64,000 nt of DNA from Strigamia acuminata (lineage: Eukaryota; Arthropoda; Chilopoda; Geophilomorpha; Linotaeniidae): positions 4,470,001 to 4,534,000 of the forward strand of contig OX442324.1 in assembly GCA_949358305.1 (NCBI GenBank), written 5' to 3'. The notes under the pieces were generated by a model. It searched no databases and had not been told where the DNA came from. It was given only the letters and a program-made list of their open reading frames with translations. The position numbers and the translations under genes are program-made. Below, one piece after another: positions 33,979 to 46,100 of the stretch (positions are counted from its first letter, which is position 1; every line of letters starts with the position of its first letter).

Positions 33979-36900
33979 ATGTAAGTAACGCTTGTTTTCG
34001 AAAGTTCATCGAGTTAAAACGAAATTCTTGTTAAATTTTGACGGAATAACGTTGTTGATGCACTTCTGAGCGATTTCTACGATGTTTACAACAGTTTTTT
34101 TCTTCTTTTATATTCAGGGCTAACAATTCAAAGTCGTCATCCGAAATAGTCGACGAATTACTCAAGGAACTGGCGAATAAAAACGTTCAAGGTAGTAAAA
34201 TAGATAATAAGGTCGAAAGGATAATAGAGGAACAAGTTAAAATGTCCGAAGCGAATATTGTCAAACCGGAGGAAATAAAGTTTCCAAAAAATGATGAAAA
34301 AGAACAAAAACGGAAAGTGGAGAAAAGAAATCGCAAGCACAAACGATGTCGGTCGAGCGACGAAGACAGCAGCAAAGATAGAAAACATCATCACAAAAGG
34401 AAGAAAAAGAAATCCGACGATTCGAAGAAAAAACACAAACACAAACATCTGAGAAGAAGCAAAGAGAAAGACAGGCATAATAATAATTCGAGAGGGAAGA
34501 GAATCGAAATAGAAGAAGAAATCGAATGGCAGTCGGATCCAGAAAGCAAAAAGAGTAACAACAATATCAAAAAAACGAGAAAAATCGAGAAGAAACCTTT
34601 GGATTTTCCAGAAATGTTAAAAATTGCACTGGACGGGGCTGTGCAGCCTCAGAAAATTGTAAACATCCAACACGAAGTCACAAACGTTGAGGCGAACAAC
34701 GTTTGTCAAGTTGTTAGCGAGGAAATTGTCGTTTTGGATCCAACGAAATGTGCAGCGGCGGAAGGAGAAAAGAAAATAGTTTGCATCGTGAAAGGGGACG
34801 AATGGGGAACGAATTCCGAAGCGGAGGAAGACGAGGACTCGAACAGCCGGATCGAAATTAAGGATATCAAGGATTGTTTCGTCTTGCAAGGAACCCCATG
34901 TCCAGAACTCGGCAAGGAGAAAGCGATCGCTGATATCGAGCTGACGCATTCGTCCGACACTGAAGGACCGTCGGAGTCCGGAAGTAATTCCAAATCTAAG
35001 AAAAAACCATTAAAACTTAAGAAAAAAAAGAAGTCTCACAGAAAGGGGACGAATGAACACGATAAAAAACGCAACTCCAGGTCTAGAAGCGTCTCGAAAT
35101 CAAGAAAGAAGTCTCCGAGTCCAAGGTTAAAAACTAGAAGAAAAAGTCGATCGAGAAGTCGATCGAAATCAAGCGAGCGCAGGCGTCACGACAGAAAGTA
35201 TGAAAAAAATTACATTTTTTTCTTTATGAACATTTAAAAGACATTTTTTTATTTTATTTTATTTATTTATTTTTTTATTTACACTTTTCTAGGCAATCTT
35301 CAGATCATCGCGACAGACAGCAAAGAAGCCATCGTCACAAATCAGTCGAAAGAATAAGGTAAACAAATGTTGAAATTCAGATGAAATTTAATTGAATTTG
35401 ATAAATTTTAATTTCCAGACCGAAAAGTCGGTCGCCCATACGGGGCGTTTCCCGAGAGAAAATCGACAAGGCAAAGTTACTTGAAATTGCACGGAAGAAT
35501 GCAATGATGATGGTCAGCCAGGGCCAAATTTCCGCAACTGGACGGTTGCTGCACAGCCAGCAGAACACAGCGTCGCTTAAAAGCGGCGGCAAATCCGTGG
35601 CTGAATTAACAAGTAACACATCGAAAACGGTGAAGCAATTTTTAAACATTGTTAATTACAATTTTACGTGTCGTTTCGTTAGATTTTTGTAAACAACTTG
35701 TTACTAAGGGCGATTCTTCCAGCGGCGACGAAGATAACGCAAACTGCGCGACAGAAGAGGACGGTCCGTTTATTCAACATCCATTTAAACTTAAAGATCC
35801 TCAGCCGAATATTGTTATGAATATTAAAGTAAATAAAATTTAATTTTAGTATTTAGTTTTATTCTTATTTCGGTTTTTTTTTTTTTTTTTTTTTTTTTTC
35901 GTTTTTTTCTTTCTTTCTTTTTTCCGGCCTTTCCCTCTCTCTCTTCGGAAGAATGCAGTTCAAGTTCCCGTTAAAACGCCAGCTGAAAAAGCTGCGGAAA
36001 CGGCTAAATTGCGTATTCAGTTTCCCGTGTCCAGCGGTTCGCAGCATAGGAAAACGGAGTCGGATTGGGTTCCAGTCAATCCAAACAAAAAGGAAGGTAA
36101 ATCATCTCCGTCGCCTTTGCCACCCGCGCCGCCCACGCCGCTGCCTGCAACAATTTCTAGTGGGATCACGACTATTAGTTTGCCACTTGGTCCTACGGAT
36201 CCGCTCATCTTCGAACAATCAAGAAAACATACTCAACAAGTAACGAATTATTTCTCTTTGATTTTTCGAAATTTTAATTTTTTTCTTTATTCTAGGCAAT
36301 TGACGTTTCTTGCGTTCTGTCTCAACGGCTTAAGGCCATTACGAAACTGCAGGAAAATCCAAACGACGTCGAAGCACTTCAGTTGATTTACAAAGTTCAA
36401 CAACAAGTACGAAAAATGAATATATAAGCTTATGTCTTTTTAAAAAAAAACAAAAAATTATTTAAAATTGGTTTATTTTGTAGTTACAATCATGGACCGA
36501 GTCGAAACAACTACCTGGTCAGTTTACAGGAAGCACCAATGCAGTGTTATTGACCCCTGAAGAACTAGCCGGCCCAACACACTGTCAAGCGTGGGTGAAG
36601 AAGGTATAAAAAATGGATGGGATTATGAAGCCAATAAGCAGGGAAAGGGTCCTTTAACTCGCGACTTATTTATTCATTTCTTAATTTCTTAATTCATTAA
36701 TTTAATTATTTATTTATTAAAAAAAAAAAATGTATGTGAAAGGTCCAATATGGTTATTTGTATTTCTAATGACATGAGCCATCTTGGATCGATATATTTC
36801 GAAAATTTCTTTCCCCCATGAATATCTGTTGATTAAATCTGCAACATTTTTTCATGGTACGGTGTGTGTGTGTTTTTCAACTGCAGGAACCGACCACTCG

Positions 36901-38049
36901 CTATGCGATAGTGAGAGGAATCAGTTTCTGCATCAACAGACTTGTTGAAAATTTAAAAATCGAATATTTCTGTTGTTTATCTATTGGATAGATAAAGAAT
37001 TGTCTATCCAACAGATAATTCCATGAGAACTTGTTGCAGGGTTTTGCCTTTATTAGCAGCTGCCTCTGCCATTGGTTGCTTGCTGCACTGGTGTGTCTGT
37101 ACGGAGGGACACACTTCTATTACTGGAGAGTAGGTGAGTGCAGAGCTGGTTTTCTCGTACATGCTATTTATTGATTACTTCACGAACTCGCTAGTGAATC
37201 TGTGAAAACGAACAGAATGAATTTGAAAATATGAACGAAAAAAAATTTATTCTGGCTCATTTACAGATAAAACACGTGGTATGTATGAGATCAGCTCTGT
37301 TTGCATTGTCAAATTATAATTTGATTTATTATTATTTACAGAAATCATAAAGGTTTTGTTTTACGTTTGTTTTCAATATACTTCTTAATGTACGGCTTTA
37401 AAAACTTGGATGTACTGTACATTATATATATTATATATATATATATTATTTTTTCTTCTTTTTCTTTTTATTTCTCGCCGTTTCTTATCTTAATTTTTCT
37501 CTTTTTTCACATTCAAAGGACCAATTTAACAAAGCTCCACCTGTGGACGGGGGAATGGGCATGTACCTGCTGCGCAAGATGGGCTGGAACCCGGGAGAGG
37601 GTCTAGGCAAGAACAAAGAAGGAGTTACATTGCCATTGATACTTGATATAAAGATGGACAAAAAAGGTACTTTTTTAAAAAAAAAATGAATTGTATTTAT
37701 TTATTTTTTTAATTTTTATTTATTTTTAACTCCAGGATTGACATCTTCTGAAGAAACTGCTCGCAAGAATGCGCATGTGCCAGTTATGAGGGATTTATCT
37801 GGGAAGCATCCCGTTTCTGCACTGGTTGAATTGTGTAGTAAACGGAAGTGGGGCCCACCTGATTTTATTTTGGTCCACGACAGTGGCCCGGATCATAAGA
37901 AAAATTTTCTTTTCAAGGTTAGAGTGAATAATGTGGATTATCAGCCTTCGGTTGCTAGTTCGAATAAGAAACATGCAAAAGCCCAAGCAGCTATCGTTTG
38001 TTTACAAGCAATGGGCTTGTATCCTCGTGACTTAAATAATCCGCTGTAA
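33979..38049 (+). CDS. SON: SON splicing cofactor (SR-like, G-patch, dsRNA-binding), intact copy
   Basis: The predicted protein is 822 aa. Coding exons are 33979-33980, 34118-35197, 35293-35358, 35419-35612, 35683-35828, 35952-36239, 36296-36406, 36484-36603, 37519-37666 and 37736-38049. The start codon is split: AT ends exon 1 and G begins exon 2. Residues 1-380 are Lys/Arg/Ser-rich with an RS tail. Then come the conserved SON blocks KAKLLEIARKNA, FPVSSGSQHRK, LLTPEELAGP, the G-patch (GGMGMYLLRKMGWNPGEGLG, residues 670-718) and a C-terminal dsRBM (GKHPVSALVELCSKRKWGPP, residues 719-822). SON promotes splicing of weak introns in nuclear speckles. This is the only copy in the array with every block intact. 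Confidence 0.93.
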
Positions 38050-38830
38050 ACATCGTTCATTCACATTCATTCAGCTTCATGAATCAGTTGACCATTTGGA
38101 TAGTGAACCGAATACTATTACTCTGTTCACTTAAGTTTTGTGTATTAAAGTGAGTCTTGAATTTTTTTAAAACGTTGTATATAGCTTTTAGGAGACTATT
38201 TTTAACAGTATTGGGAGTAAAAAATATTTCGCAATAAAAAGAAATTAAACATAAAAATGGACTTTATTTTTATTTTATATTTTATGGGACACCAGAAGCC
38301 ATTTCTCTGCTGCAGAGTCAAAACAAATGACATTCATGGCTTTTTAAGACACAAAAAACCTATCAAACAATTCTGTTTCGCCTCGTTGGTTGCGAGGATT
38401 TGGGGGCTTCAAATTAAATATATACTTCTTCTTTTTCATATTTCCAACTGCTGCTATTTTCTTTCAACTCTTGAATTATATTTTTTATGGTGCAGAAGAT
38501 TGGACATATTTTTTACACATGTTTTATTAATTATACGTGGCTGTTTTTATTAGGACATGTATTGTTGCTCCAGTGAAAACTGTTTGCGCTCCCTCGAGCT
38601 TGAATCTTGAAACAGCGCTGTTGGACGTCAAATATTCAAATATTTCTTCGATAAAAATAATAATGAAGAACACACGAGACCGGAACAATGTCATTATTAC
38701 GCCTATCCATTGTTAACTTTACTTTAAACTAATCGGTTCCAAAGTACGTAGTTGAATAGACGTTGTCTTCTATTCAGGGAAATCAAAGCACGTTCGAATT
38801 AGTTGTTGATTTGATTTGTCACCGACTGAA
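38050..38830. other. spacer between SON copies 1 and 2
   Basis: 3' UTR (AATAAA near 38234) and repeated flank. The same sequence, with differences, recurs after copies 2, 3 and the relic, showing that the tandem unit includes downstream DNA. Confidence 0.6.
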
Positions 38831-41800
38831 ATGTAAGTATTGCTTGTTTTAGAAAGTTCATCAATTAAAAATTAAATTTTTTGGTAAATTTTGTCAGAAT
38901 AACGTTTGTAGATGCACTTCTGAGCGACTTCTACGATCTTTACGACTGTTTTTTCTCCTATTTTCAGGGCAAACATTTCGAATTTGTCATCCGGAATAGT
39001 CGAGGAGTTGCTCGACGAATTACTCGAGAAACTAACAAATAAGAACGTTCAAGGTAGTAAAACAGACAATAACGTCGAAAAGAGAACAGAAGAACGAGTT
39101 AAAATGTTATTTCTGTTTGATTTTTCGAAATGTTAATTTTTTCCTTTATTCTAGGCAATTGACGTTCCTTGCGTTCGTCTGTTTCAACGGCTTAAGGCCA
39201 TTAAGAAACTGCAGGAAAATCCAAACGACGTCGAAGCACTTCAGTTGATTTACAAAGTTCAACAACAATTACGAAAAATAAATATATATGTCTTAAAAAA
39301 AAAAAAAAAAAATTCATTTAAAATTGGTTTATTTTGTAGTTACAATCATCGACCGTTAAAACGCCAGCTGAAAAAGCTGCGGAAACGGCTAAATTGCGTA
39401 TTCAGTTTCCCGTGTCCAGCGGTTCGCAGCATAGGAAAAAGGAGTCGGATTGGGTCCCAGTCAATCCAAACAAAAAGGAAGGTAAATCATCTCCGCCGCC
39501 CACGTCGCCGCCTGCAACAATTTCTAGTGGGATCACGACTATTAGTTTGCCACTTGGTGCTACGAATCCGCTCATCTTCGAACAATCAAGAAAACATACT
39601 CAACAAGTAACGAATTATTTCTCTTTGATTTTTCGAAATGTTAATTTTTCTCTTTATTCTAGGCAATTGACGTTCCTTGCGTTCGTCTGTTTCAACGGCT
39701 TAAGGCCATTAAGAAACTGCAGGAAAATCCAAACGACGTCGAAGCACTTCAGTTGATTTACAAAGTTCAACAACAATTACGAAAAATAAATATATATGTC
39801 TTTTGAAAAAAAAAAAAAAAAAAAATCATTTAAAATTGGTTTATTTTGTAGTTACAATCATGGACCGAGTCGAAACAACTACCTGGTCTGTTTACAGGAA
39901 GCACCAATGCACAGTTATTGACCCCTGAAGAACTAGCAGGCCCAGCACACAGTCAAGCGTGGGTGAAGAAGGTATAAAAAATGGATGGGATTATGAAACC
40001 AATAAGCAGGGAAAGGGTCCTTTAACTCGTGACTTATTTATTCATTTCTTAATTTCTTAATTCATTAATTTGATTATTTATTTATTTATAAAAAAAAATG
40101 TATGTGAAAGGTCCAATATGGTTATTTGTATTTCTAATGACATGAGCCATCTTGGATCGATATATTTCGAAATTTTCTTTCCCCCATGAATATCTGTTGA
40201 TTAAATCTGCAACATTTTTTCATGGTACGGTGTGTGTGTTTTTCAACTGCAGGAACCGACCACTCGCTATGCGATAGTGAGAGGAATCAGTTTCTGCATC
40301 AACAGACTTGTTGAAAATTTAAAAATCGAATATTTCTGTTGTTTATCTATTGGATAGATAAAGAATTGTCTATCCAACAGATAATTCCATGAGAACTTGT
40401 TGCAGGGTTTTGCCTTTATTAGCAGCTGCCTCTGCCATTGGTTGCTTGCTGCACTGGTGTGTCTGTACGGAGGGACACACTTCTATTACTGGAGAGTAGG
40501 TGAGTGCAGAGCTGGTTTTCTCGTACATGCTATTTATTGATTACTTCACGAACTCGCTAGTGAATCTGTGAAAACGAACAGAATGAATTTGAAAATATGA
40601 ACGAAAAAAAATTTATTCTGGCTCATTTACAGATAAAACACGTGGTATGTATGAGATCAGCTCTGTTTGCATTGTCAAATTATAATTTGATTTATTATTA
40701 TTTACAGAAATCATAAAGGTTTTGTTTTACGTTTGTTTTCAATATACTTCTTAATGTACGGCTTTAAAAACTTGGATGTACTGTACATTATATATACAGG
40801 GTGTTCTAAAAGTCTGGTCCCCTTCAAATATTTCCTGAGCAATTGCATCTAGACCAACTTTGATAAAGGGATCGTATAGGAAGTTGGGTGCGAGCAATCC
40901 AATGGTGTCATCAAATTTGACCTTGAAGGTCATTTTGAAGGTCATTCACTTTCTAACTTTTAAACCGTTTAAGATACAGCAAAATTTCCAATTACAAAGT
41001 TGTCGAGCACCATCAAATTAGTACTATACAACTTATCTTAGTTATCTTAAGTCAAATATTTCATAACGCGACACCATATCTGTCATGTCTCTTTGTTGAT
41101 ATTCCTTCATTTATGGAAGTGGAATATTAGGAGTCCCAGTAGGTCACCCATCCACTTACTGATTGGAACTATTGCTGCTTAACTAAACTGACTTGAAAGA
41201 AACTGTGTAATGAGCATCAGTGAAGCTGAAGATTGATTTCTCAATGATTTTCATCAGTTATAAACTTAGTTGAACAGCCAATTGTTGGCTAATTGTTAGA
41301 CTAATTTGATGGTGCTCTACAACTTTTTGATTGAAAATTTCAATTTGCTGATTTGTTTTCTTTTATTAAAAAAAAAATTAAGATAACTAAGATAAGTAGT
41401 ATAGTACGAATTTGATAGTGCTCAACAACTTTGTAATTGGAAATTTTGCTGTATCTTAAACGGTTTAAAAGTTAGAAAGTGAATGACCTTGAAAATGACC
41501 TTCAAGGTCAAATTTGATGACATAATTGGATTGCTCTCACCCAACTTCCTGTATGATCCCTTCATCAAAGTTGGTCTAGATGCAATTGCTCAGGAAACAT
41601 TTGGAGGGGACCAGACTTTTAGAACACCCTGTTTTTTCTATATATATTATTTTTTCTTCTTTTTCTTTTTATTTCTCGTCGTTTCTTATCTTAATTTTTC
41701 TCTTTTTTCACATTCAAAGGACCAACTTAACAAAGCTCCACCTGTGGACGGGGGAATGGGCATGTACCTGCTGCGCAAGATGGGCTGGAACCCGGGCGAG

Positions 41801-42249
41801 GGTCTAGGCAAGAACAAAGAAGGAGTTACATTGCCATTGATACTTGATATAAAGATGGACAAAAAAGGTACTTTTTTAAAAAAAAATGAATTGTATTTAT
41901 TTATTTTTTTAATTTCTATTCATTTTTAACTCCAGGATTGACATCTTCTGAAGAAACTGCTCGCAAGAATGTGCATGTGCCAGTTATGAATGATTTATCT
42001 GGGAAGCATCCCGTTTCTGCACTGTTTGAATTGTGTAGTAGACGGAAGTGGGGCCCACCTGATTTTATTTTGGTCCACGAAAGTGGCCCGGATCATAAGA
42101 AAAATTTTCTTTTCAAGGTTAGAGTGAATAATCTGGATTATCAGCCTTCGATTGCTAGTTCGAATAAGAAACATGCAAAAGCCCAAGCAGCTATCGTTTG
42201 TTTACAAGCAATGGGCTTGTATCCTCGTGACTTAAATAATCTGCTGTAA
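38831..42249 (+). pseudogene. SON copy 2, chimeric and rearranged
   Basis: Exon 1 (38831-38832) and the start of exon 2 (38968-39104) resemble copy 3. Exon 2 then breaks after AAAATG and runs straight into SON intron-6 sequence, giving a stop within 10 codons. Exon 7 follows (39155) with its donor changed from GT to TT. A fused exon 8/exon 6 block (39340-39608), a second exon 7 (39663) with the same lost donor, exon 8 (39850-39971), G-patch exon (41720-41867) and dsRBM exon (41936-42249) come next. The 3' half is nearly identical to copy 1. The long intron before the G-patch carries an 835-bp fold-back insertion. It is unlikely to make full-length SON. Confidence 0.8.
40797..41631. mobile_element. 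fold-back element with about 250-bp inverted ends
   Basis: Begins CAGGGTGTTCTAAAAGTCTG and ends with its complement. The arms (about 40797-41050 and 41380-41631) are near-identical inverted copies around a 330-bp centre. Copy 1 of SON lacks it at the matching place (near 37430), so it inserted after duplication. No transposase is encoded. A 148-codon frame at 41483-41929 merely runs from one arm into the G-patch exon. Confidence 0.85.
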
Positions 42250-42961
42250 ACATCGTTCATTCACATTCATTTAGCTTCATGAATCAGTTGACCATTTGGA
42301 TAGTGAACCGAATAATTTTTGTGTATTAAAGTGAGTCTTGAATTTTTTTTAAAACGTTGTAAATAGCTTTTAGGAGACTATTTTTAACAGTATTGGGAGT
42401 AAAAAAATATTTCTCAATAAAAAGAAATTAAACAAAAAAACTTTATTTTTATTTTATATTTTATGGGACACCAGAAGCCATTTCTCTGCTGCAGAGGCAA
42501 AACAAATGACATTCATGGCTTTTTAAGACACAAAAAACCTATTAAATAATTCTGCCTCGCCTCGTTGGTTGCGAGGATTTGGGGGCTTTAAATTAAATAT
42601 ATACTTCTTCTTACAACTCTTGAATTATATTTTTTATGGTGCAGAAGATTGGACATATTTTTACACATGTTTTATTAATTATACGTGGCTGTATTGTTGC
42701 TCCAATGAAAACTGTTTGCGCTACCTAGAGCTTGAATCTTGCAACAGCGCCGTTGGACGTCAAATATTCAAATATTTCTTCGATAAAAATAATAATAAAC
42801 ACACGAGACCGGAACAATGTCATTATTACGCCTATATCCATTGCTAACTTTACTCTAAACTAATCGGTTCCAAAGTACGTAGTTGAATAGACGTTGTCTT
42901 CTATTCAGGGAAATCAAAGCTCGTTCGAATTAGTTGTTGATTTGATTTGTCACCGACTGAA
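42250..42961. other. spacer between SON copies 2 and 3
   Basis: Homologous to 38050-38830, with small deletions; no independent gene. Confidence 0.55.
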
Positions 42962-45900
42962 ATGTAAGTATTGCTTGTTTTAGAAAGTTCATCAATTAAA
43001 AATTAAATTTTTTGTTAAATTTTGTCGGAATAACGTTGTAGATGCACTTCTGAGCGACTTCTACGATCTTTACGACTGTTTTTTCTCCTATTTTCAGGGC
43101 AAACATTTCGAATTTGTCATCCGGAATAGTCGAGGACTTGCTCGACGAATTACTCGAGAAACTAACAAATAAGAACGTTCAAGGTAGTAAAACAGACAAT
43201 AACGTCGAAAAGAGAACAGAAGAACGAGTTAAAATGTCCGAAGCGAATATTATCGATTCGGAGGAAATAGTTTTTCCAAAAAATGAAGAAAAAGAACAAA
43301 CATATCGTGGAGAAGAGAGATCGCAAGCCTAAACGAAATAGATCGAACGACGAAGACACCAGCCCAGATAGAAAATATCATCACAAAAGGAAAAAATGTA
43401 GAGAGAAGAATGTATTCTGCTTCGTGAAAGTGGGTGAGTGGGGGACGAATTCCGATGCGGAGAAAGATTCAAAACGTCGGATCGAAATAAAGGATTTTAA
43501 GGGTTGTGTCGTGTTGCATGGAACCCAATGTCCAGGACATGGCAACGAGAAAGCGGTCGCTGATGACGAGCACACGCATTTGTCCTACACTGAAGGACAG
43601 TCACAATCCGGAAGCGATTACAAGTCTAAGAAGAAACCGAAGAAGAAAAAGAAGTCCCATAGAAGGACGAAGGAACACGAGAAAAAACGCAGCTCCAGAT
43701 CGAAGGAAAGCGTCGTGAAATCAAGAAAGAAGTGTCCAAGTCCAAGGTTGAAGGCTAAAGGAAAAAGTCAAACGAGCAGTTGGTTTGAATCAAGCGAGTT
43801 CAGACGTCACGACAGAACGTAAGACAACGACATTTGGTCTAATTAAAAAAAAAATCATCATACATTTCTAGGCGATTTTTTAATCACCGTGACGGACCGC
43901 AGAGAAGCTTTCATTACAGATCATTTGATAGATCAAGGTATGAGAAATTTGTGAAATTTTAATTTAATTGAATTTGATGGATTTTAATTTTTAGACCGCA
44001 AATGCACTCGCCCACACGGGGGAGCGTTTCTCGTGGGGATATCAGCAAGGCGAAGTTACTTGAAATTGCACGGAGGAATTCAATGATGATGGTCAGTCGG
44101 GGTGAAAATTCCGCAATTGGGGATGGAAGCTAAAATTGTTTTCCTTTACTCGTTAGTCAGAATCATGGGCCGAGTCGCAGCACGGTATGTTTATGGGAAG
44201 CATGAATGCACCGTCGGGTTGGGTTCCAGTAAACCCAACTAAAAGGGAAGGTTTGCCATCTCCGCCGCCTATGCCGTGTCCTCCACCTTTGCCATCTCCT
44301 CCGCCTTTGCCAACGCCCCAACCTTCGCCGTCCCCGCAACCTTTGCCGCCGCCGCCGCTGCCACTGCCGCCACCGCCGCCCACTCCGCCGCCTTCAAATT
44401 CTTGTGGGATCACGACGATTGGAAAAGAGACCCAACAAGTAAGGAATTATTTAGTGGTTTGGAATATTTTTGTTTGATTTTTCTCATTTTTCTCCACCTC
44501 AACAGTTGAAACCTGACCTGTTAAGCAGCACCAATGCACATTTATTGACTCCTGAAGAAATTGCAGGCCCGGCGTACAGCCAATCATGGGGCGAGCTGAA
44601 ACAACTACCTAACTTAGCAACATTCAGCACGCATGCAGAGCTGCTGACCCCGGAAGAGCTAGCAGGATCAGCATGGACCGAGTCGAAACAACTGCCTAGC
44701 CTGTTAACTGGAATCTCTCATGTACGTTTACTGACTCCCGAGGAACTGTCAGGCCCGGCACATAGTCAATCATGGGCCGAGTCGAAACATCTGCCTAGCC
44801 TGATAACAGGATTTACCAATACACGTTTGCTGACTCCTGAAGAACTAGTAGGTCCGACATGTAGTCAAGCGTGGGTGCAGGAGGTATAAAAAATGGATGG
44901 GAGTTATTTATTCGTTTATTTGTTTATTATTTTTTAATTATTTTTTAATTACGAGTAAATACAAAATGTTTTTTTTCTCCATGAAGATCTGTTGATTAAA
45001 TTTGCAACATTTTTGTGTTTTGTTCTCATCGTAATTTTTCTCTTTTTTCACATTCAAAGGATCAGTTTTACACAGCTCCACCTGTGGACGGAGGAATGGG
45101 CATGCACCTGTTGCACAATGTGGGCTACAACTCGGGCTACAACTCGGGCGAGGCTTTGGGATTGACATATTCTGAAGAAACTGCTCGCAAAAATGCGCAC
45201 GTGCTGTTAATGAAGGAATTGTTTGGGAAGTACGCCGTTTCTGAATTGGATGACTTGTGCCGAAAACGGAAGTGGGGCCGACCGAAATTTTATTTGGTTT
45301 CCGACGGTGGCCCGGAAGTTGAGAACAATCTTCTTTTTAAGGTCAGAGTGAATAATGTGGATTATCACTCGGCGATTGCTAGTCCTAATGTTAAGCATGC
45401 AAAAGCTCAAGCAGCTATCGTTTGTTTACAAGCAATGGGATTGTATCGACTAGATGCACACGTTCCGTTCATGCAGGATTTGTTCGGCAAATATTCATTT
45501 TCTGTGTTGGATGACTTGTGCAGAAAACGGAAGTGGGACCCACCCGAGTTTGTTTTGGTTCAGGGCAGTGGCCGAGAACATAAGGGCAATTTTCTTTTCA
45601 AGGTTAGAGTGAATAATGTGGTTTATCAGCCGCCGTTTCCTAGCTGCAATAAAAAGCATGCCAAAGCTCGAGCAGCTATAGTATGTTTACAAGAGATTGG
45701 ATTGTATCCGCCCGACTTGGATCCTGTGGACGAAGGAGCAGGCAGGTACCCGTGGCGCAATATCGGCGAGGGCCTAGGCTTTCCATATTCGGCAGAAAGT
45801 GCGCACAGGAATGCGCACGTGCCAGCGACGATGGATTTATTTGGAAAAAATCCCGTTTCTGCATTGGACGAATTGTGTAGTCAACGGATGTGGAGCCCAC

Positions 45901-46100
45901 CCGATTTCATTTGGGTTCACGACGGTCAGTCGGAACGAAAAAATAATTTTTTGTTTAGGGTTAGGGTGAATAATGTGGACTATCAGCCGTCGATTGCGAG
46001 TTCTGACATGAATCATGCAAAAGCTCAAGCAGCTATCGTTTGTTTGCGAGCAATGGGCTTGATTCCTCGTGTCTTAATTAATCCGCAGTTTCTCTGCTAA
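42962..46100 (+). CDS. SON-derived paralogue with three dsRNA-binding domains
   Basis: The ancestral split start (42962-42963 plus 43098) leads to a frame closed at 43332 by a 2-nt deletion relative to copy 1. An ATG at 43283 opens the ancestral downstream frame. From it, exons 43283-43818, 43872-43937, 43995-44091 (donor GTCAGT, weak), 44157-44438, 44506-44883 and 45060-46100 give 799 aa with continuous phase. Features: Lys/Arg-rich part; a Pro-rich stretch (about 44250-44400); four tandem units of LLTPEELAGPA...SW.ESK.LPSL (44506-44883) where SON has one; a degenerate G-patch (GGMGMHLLHNVGYNSG); then three dsRBMs (about 45185-45440, 45450-45715, 45800-46070) in one exon, where SON has one behind an intron. 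The 1041-nt last exon is fully open, which argues for selection. Expression and exact start are unproven. Confidence 0.7.
44506..44883 (+). repeat. fourfold coding repeat of the SON TPEELAGP unit
   Basis: Four units of about 30-36 codons, each with LLTPEE and most with a SWAESKxLP block, are derived from SON exon 8, which encodes a single unit in copy 1 (36484-36603). Confidence 0.9.

Noticed and set aside
41483-41929. 148-codon frame running into the SON copy 2 G-patch exon
   Set aside because: Its first half is an arm of the fold-back element; the real exon starts at an acceptor at 41719.
44153-44413. Gly-rich minus-strand frame
   Set aside because: Antisense of the Pro-rich stretch in SON copy 3.
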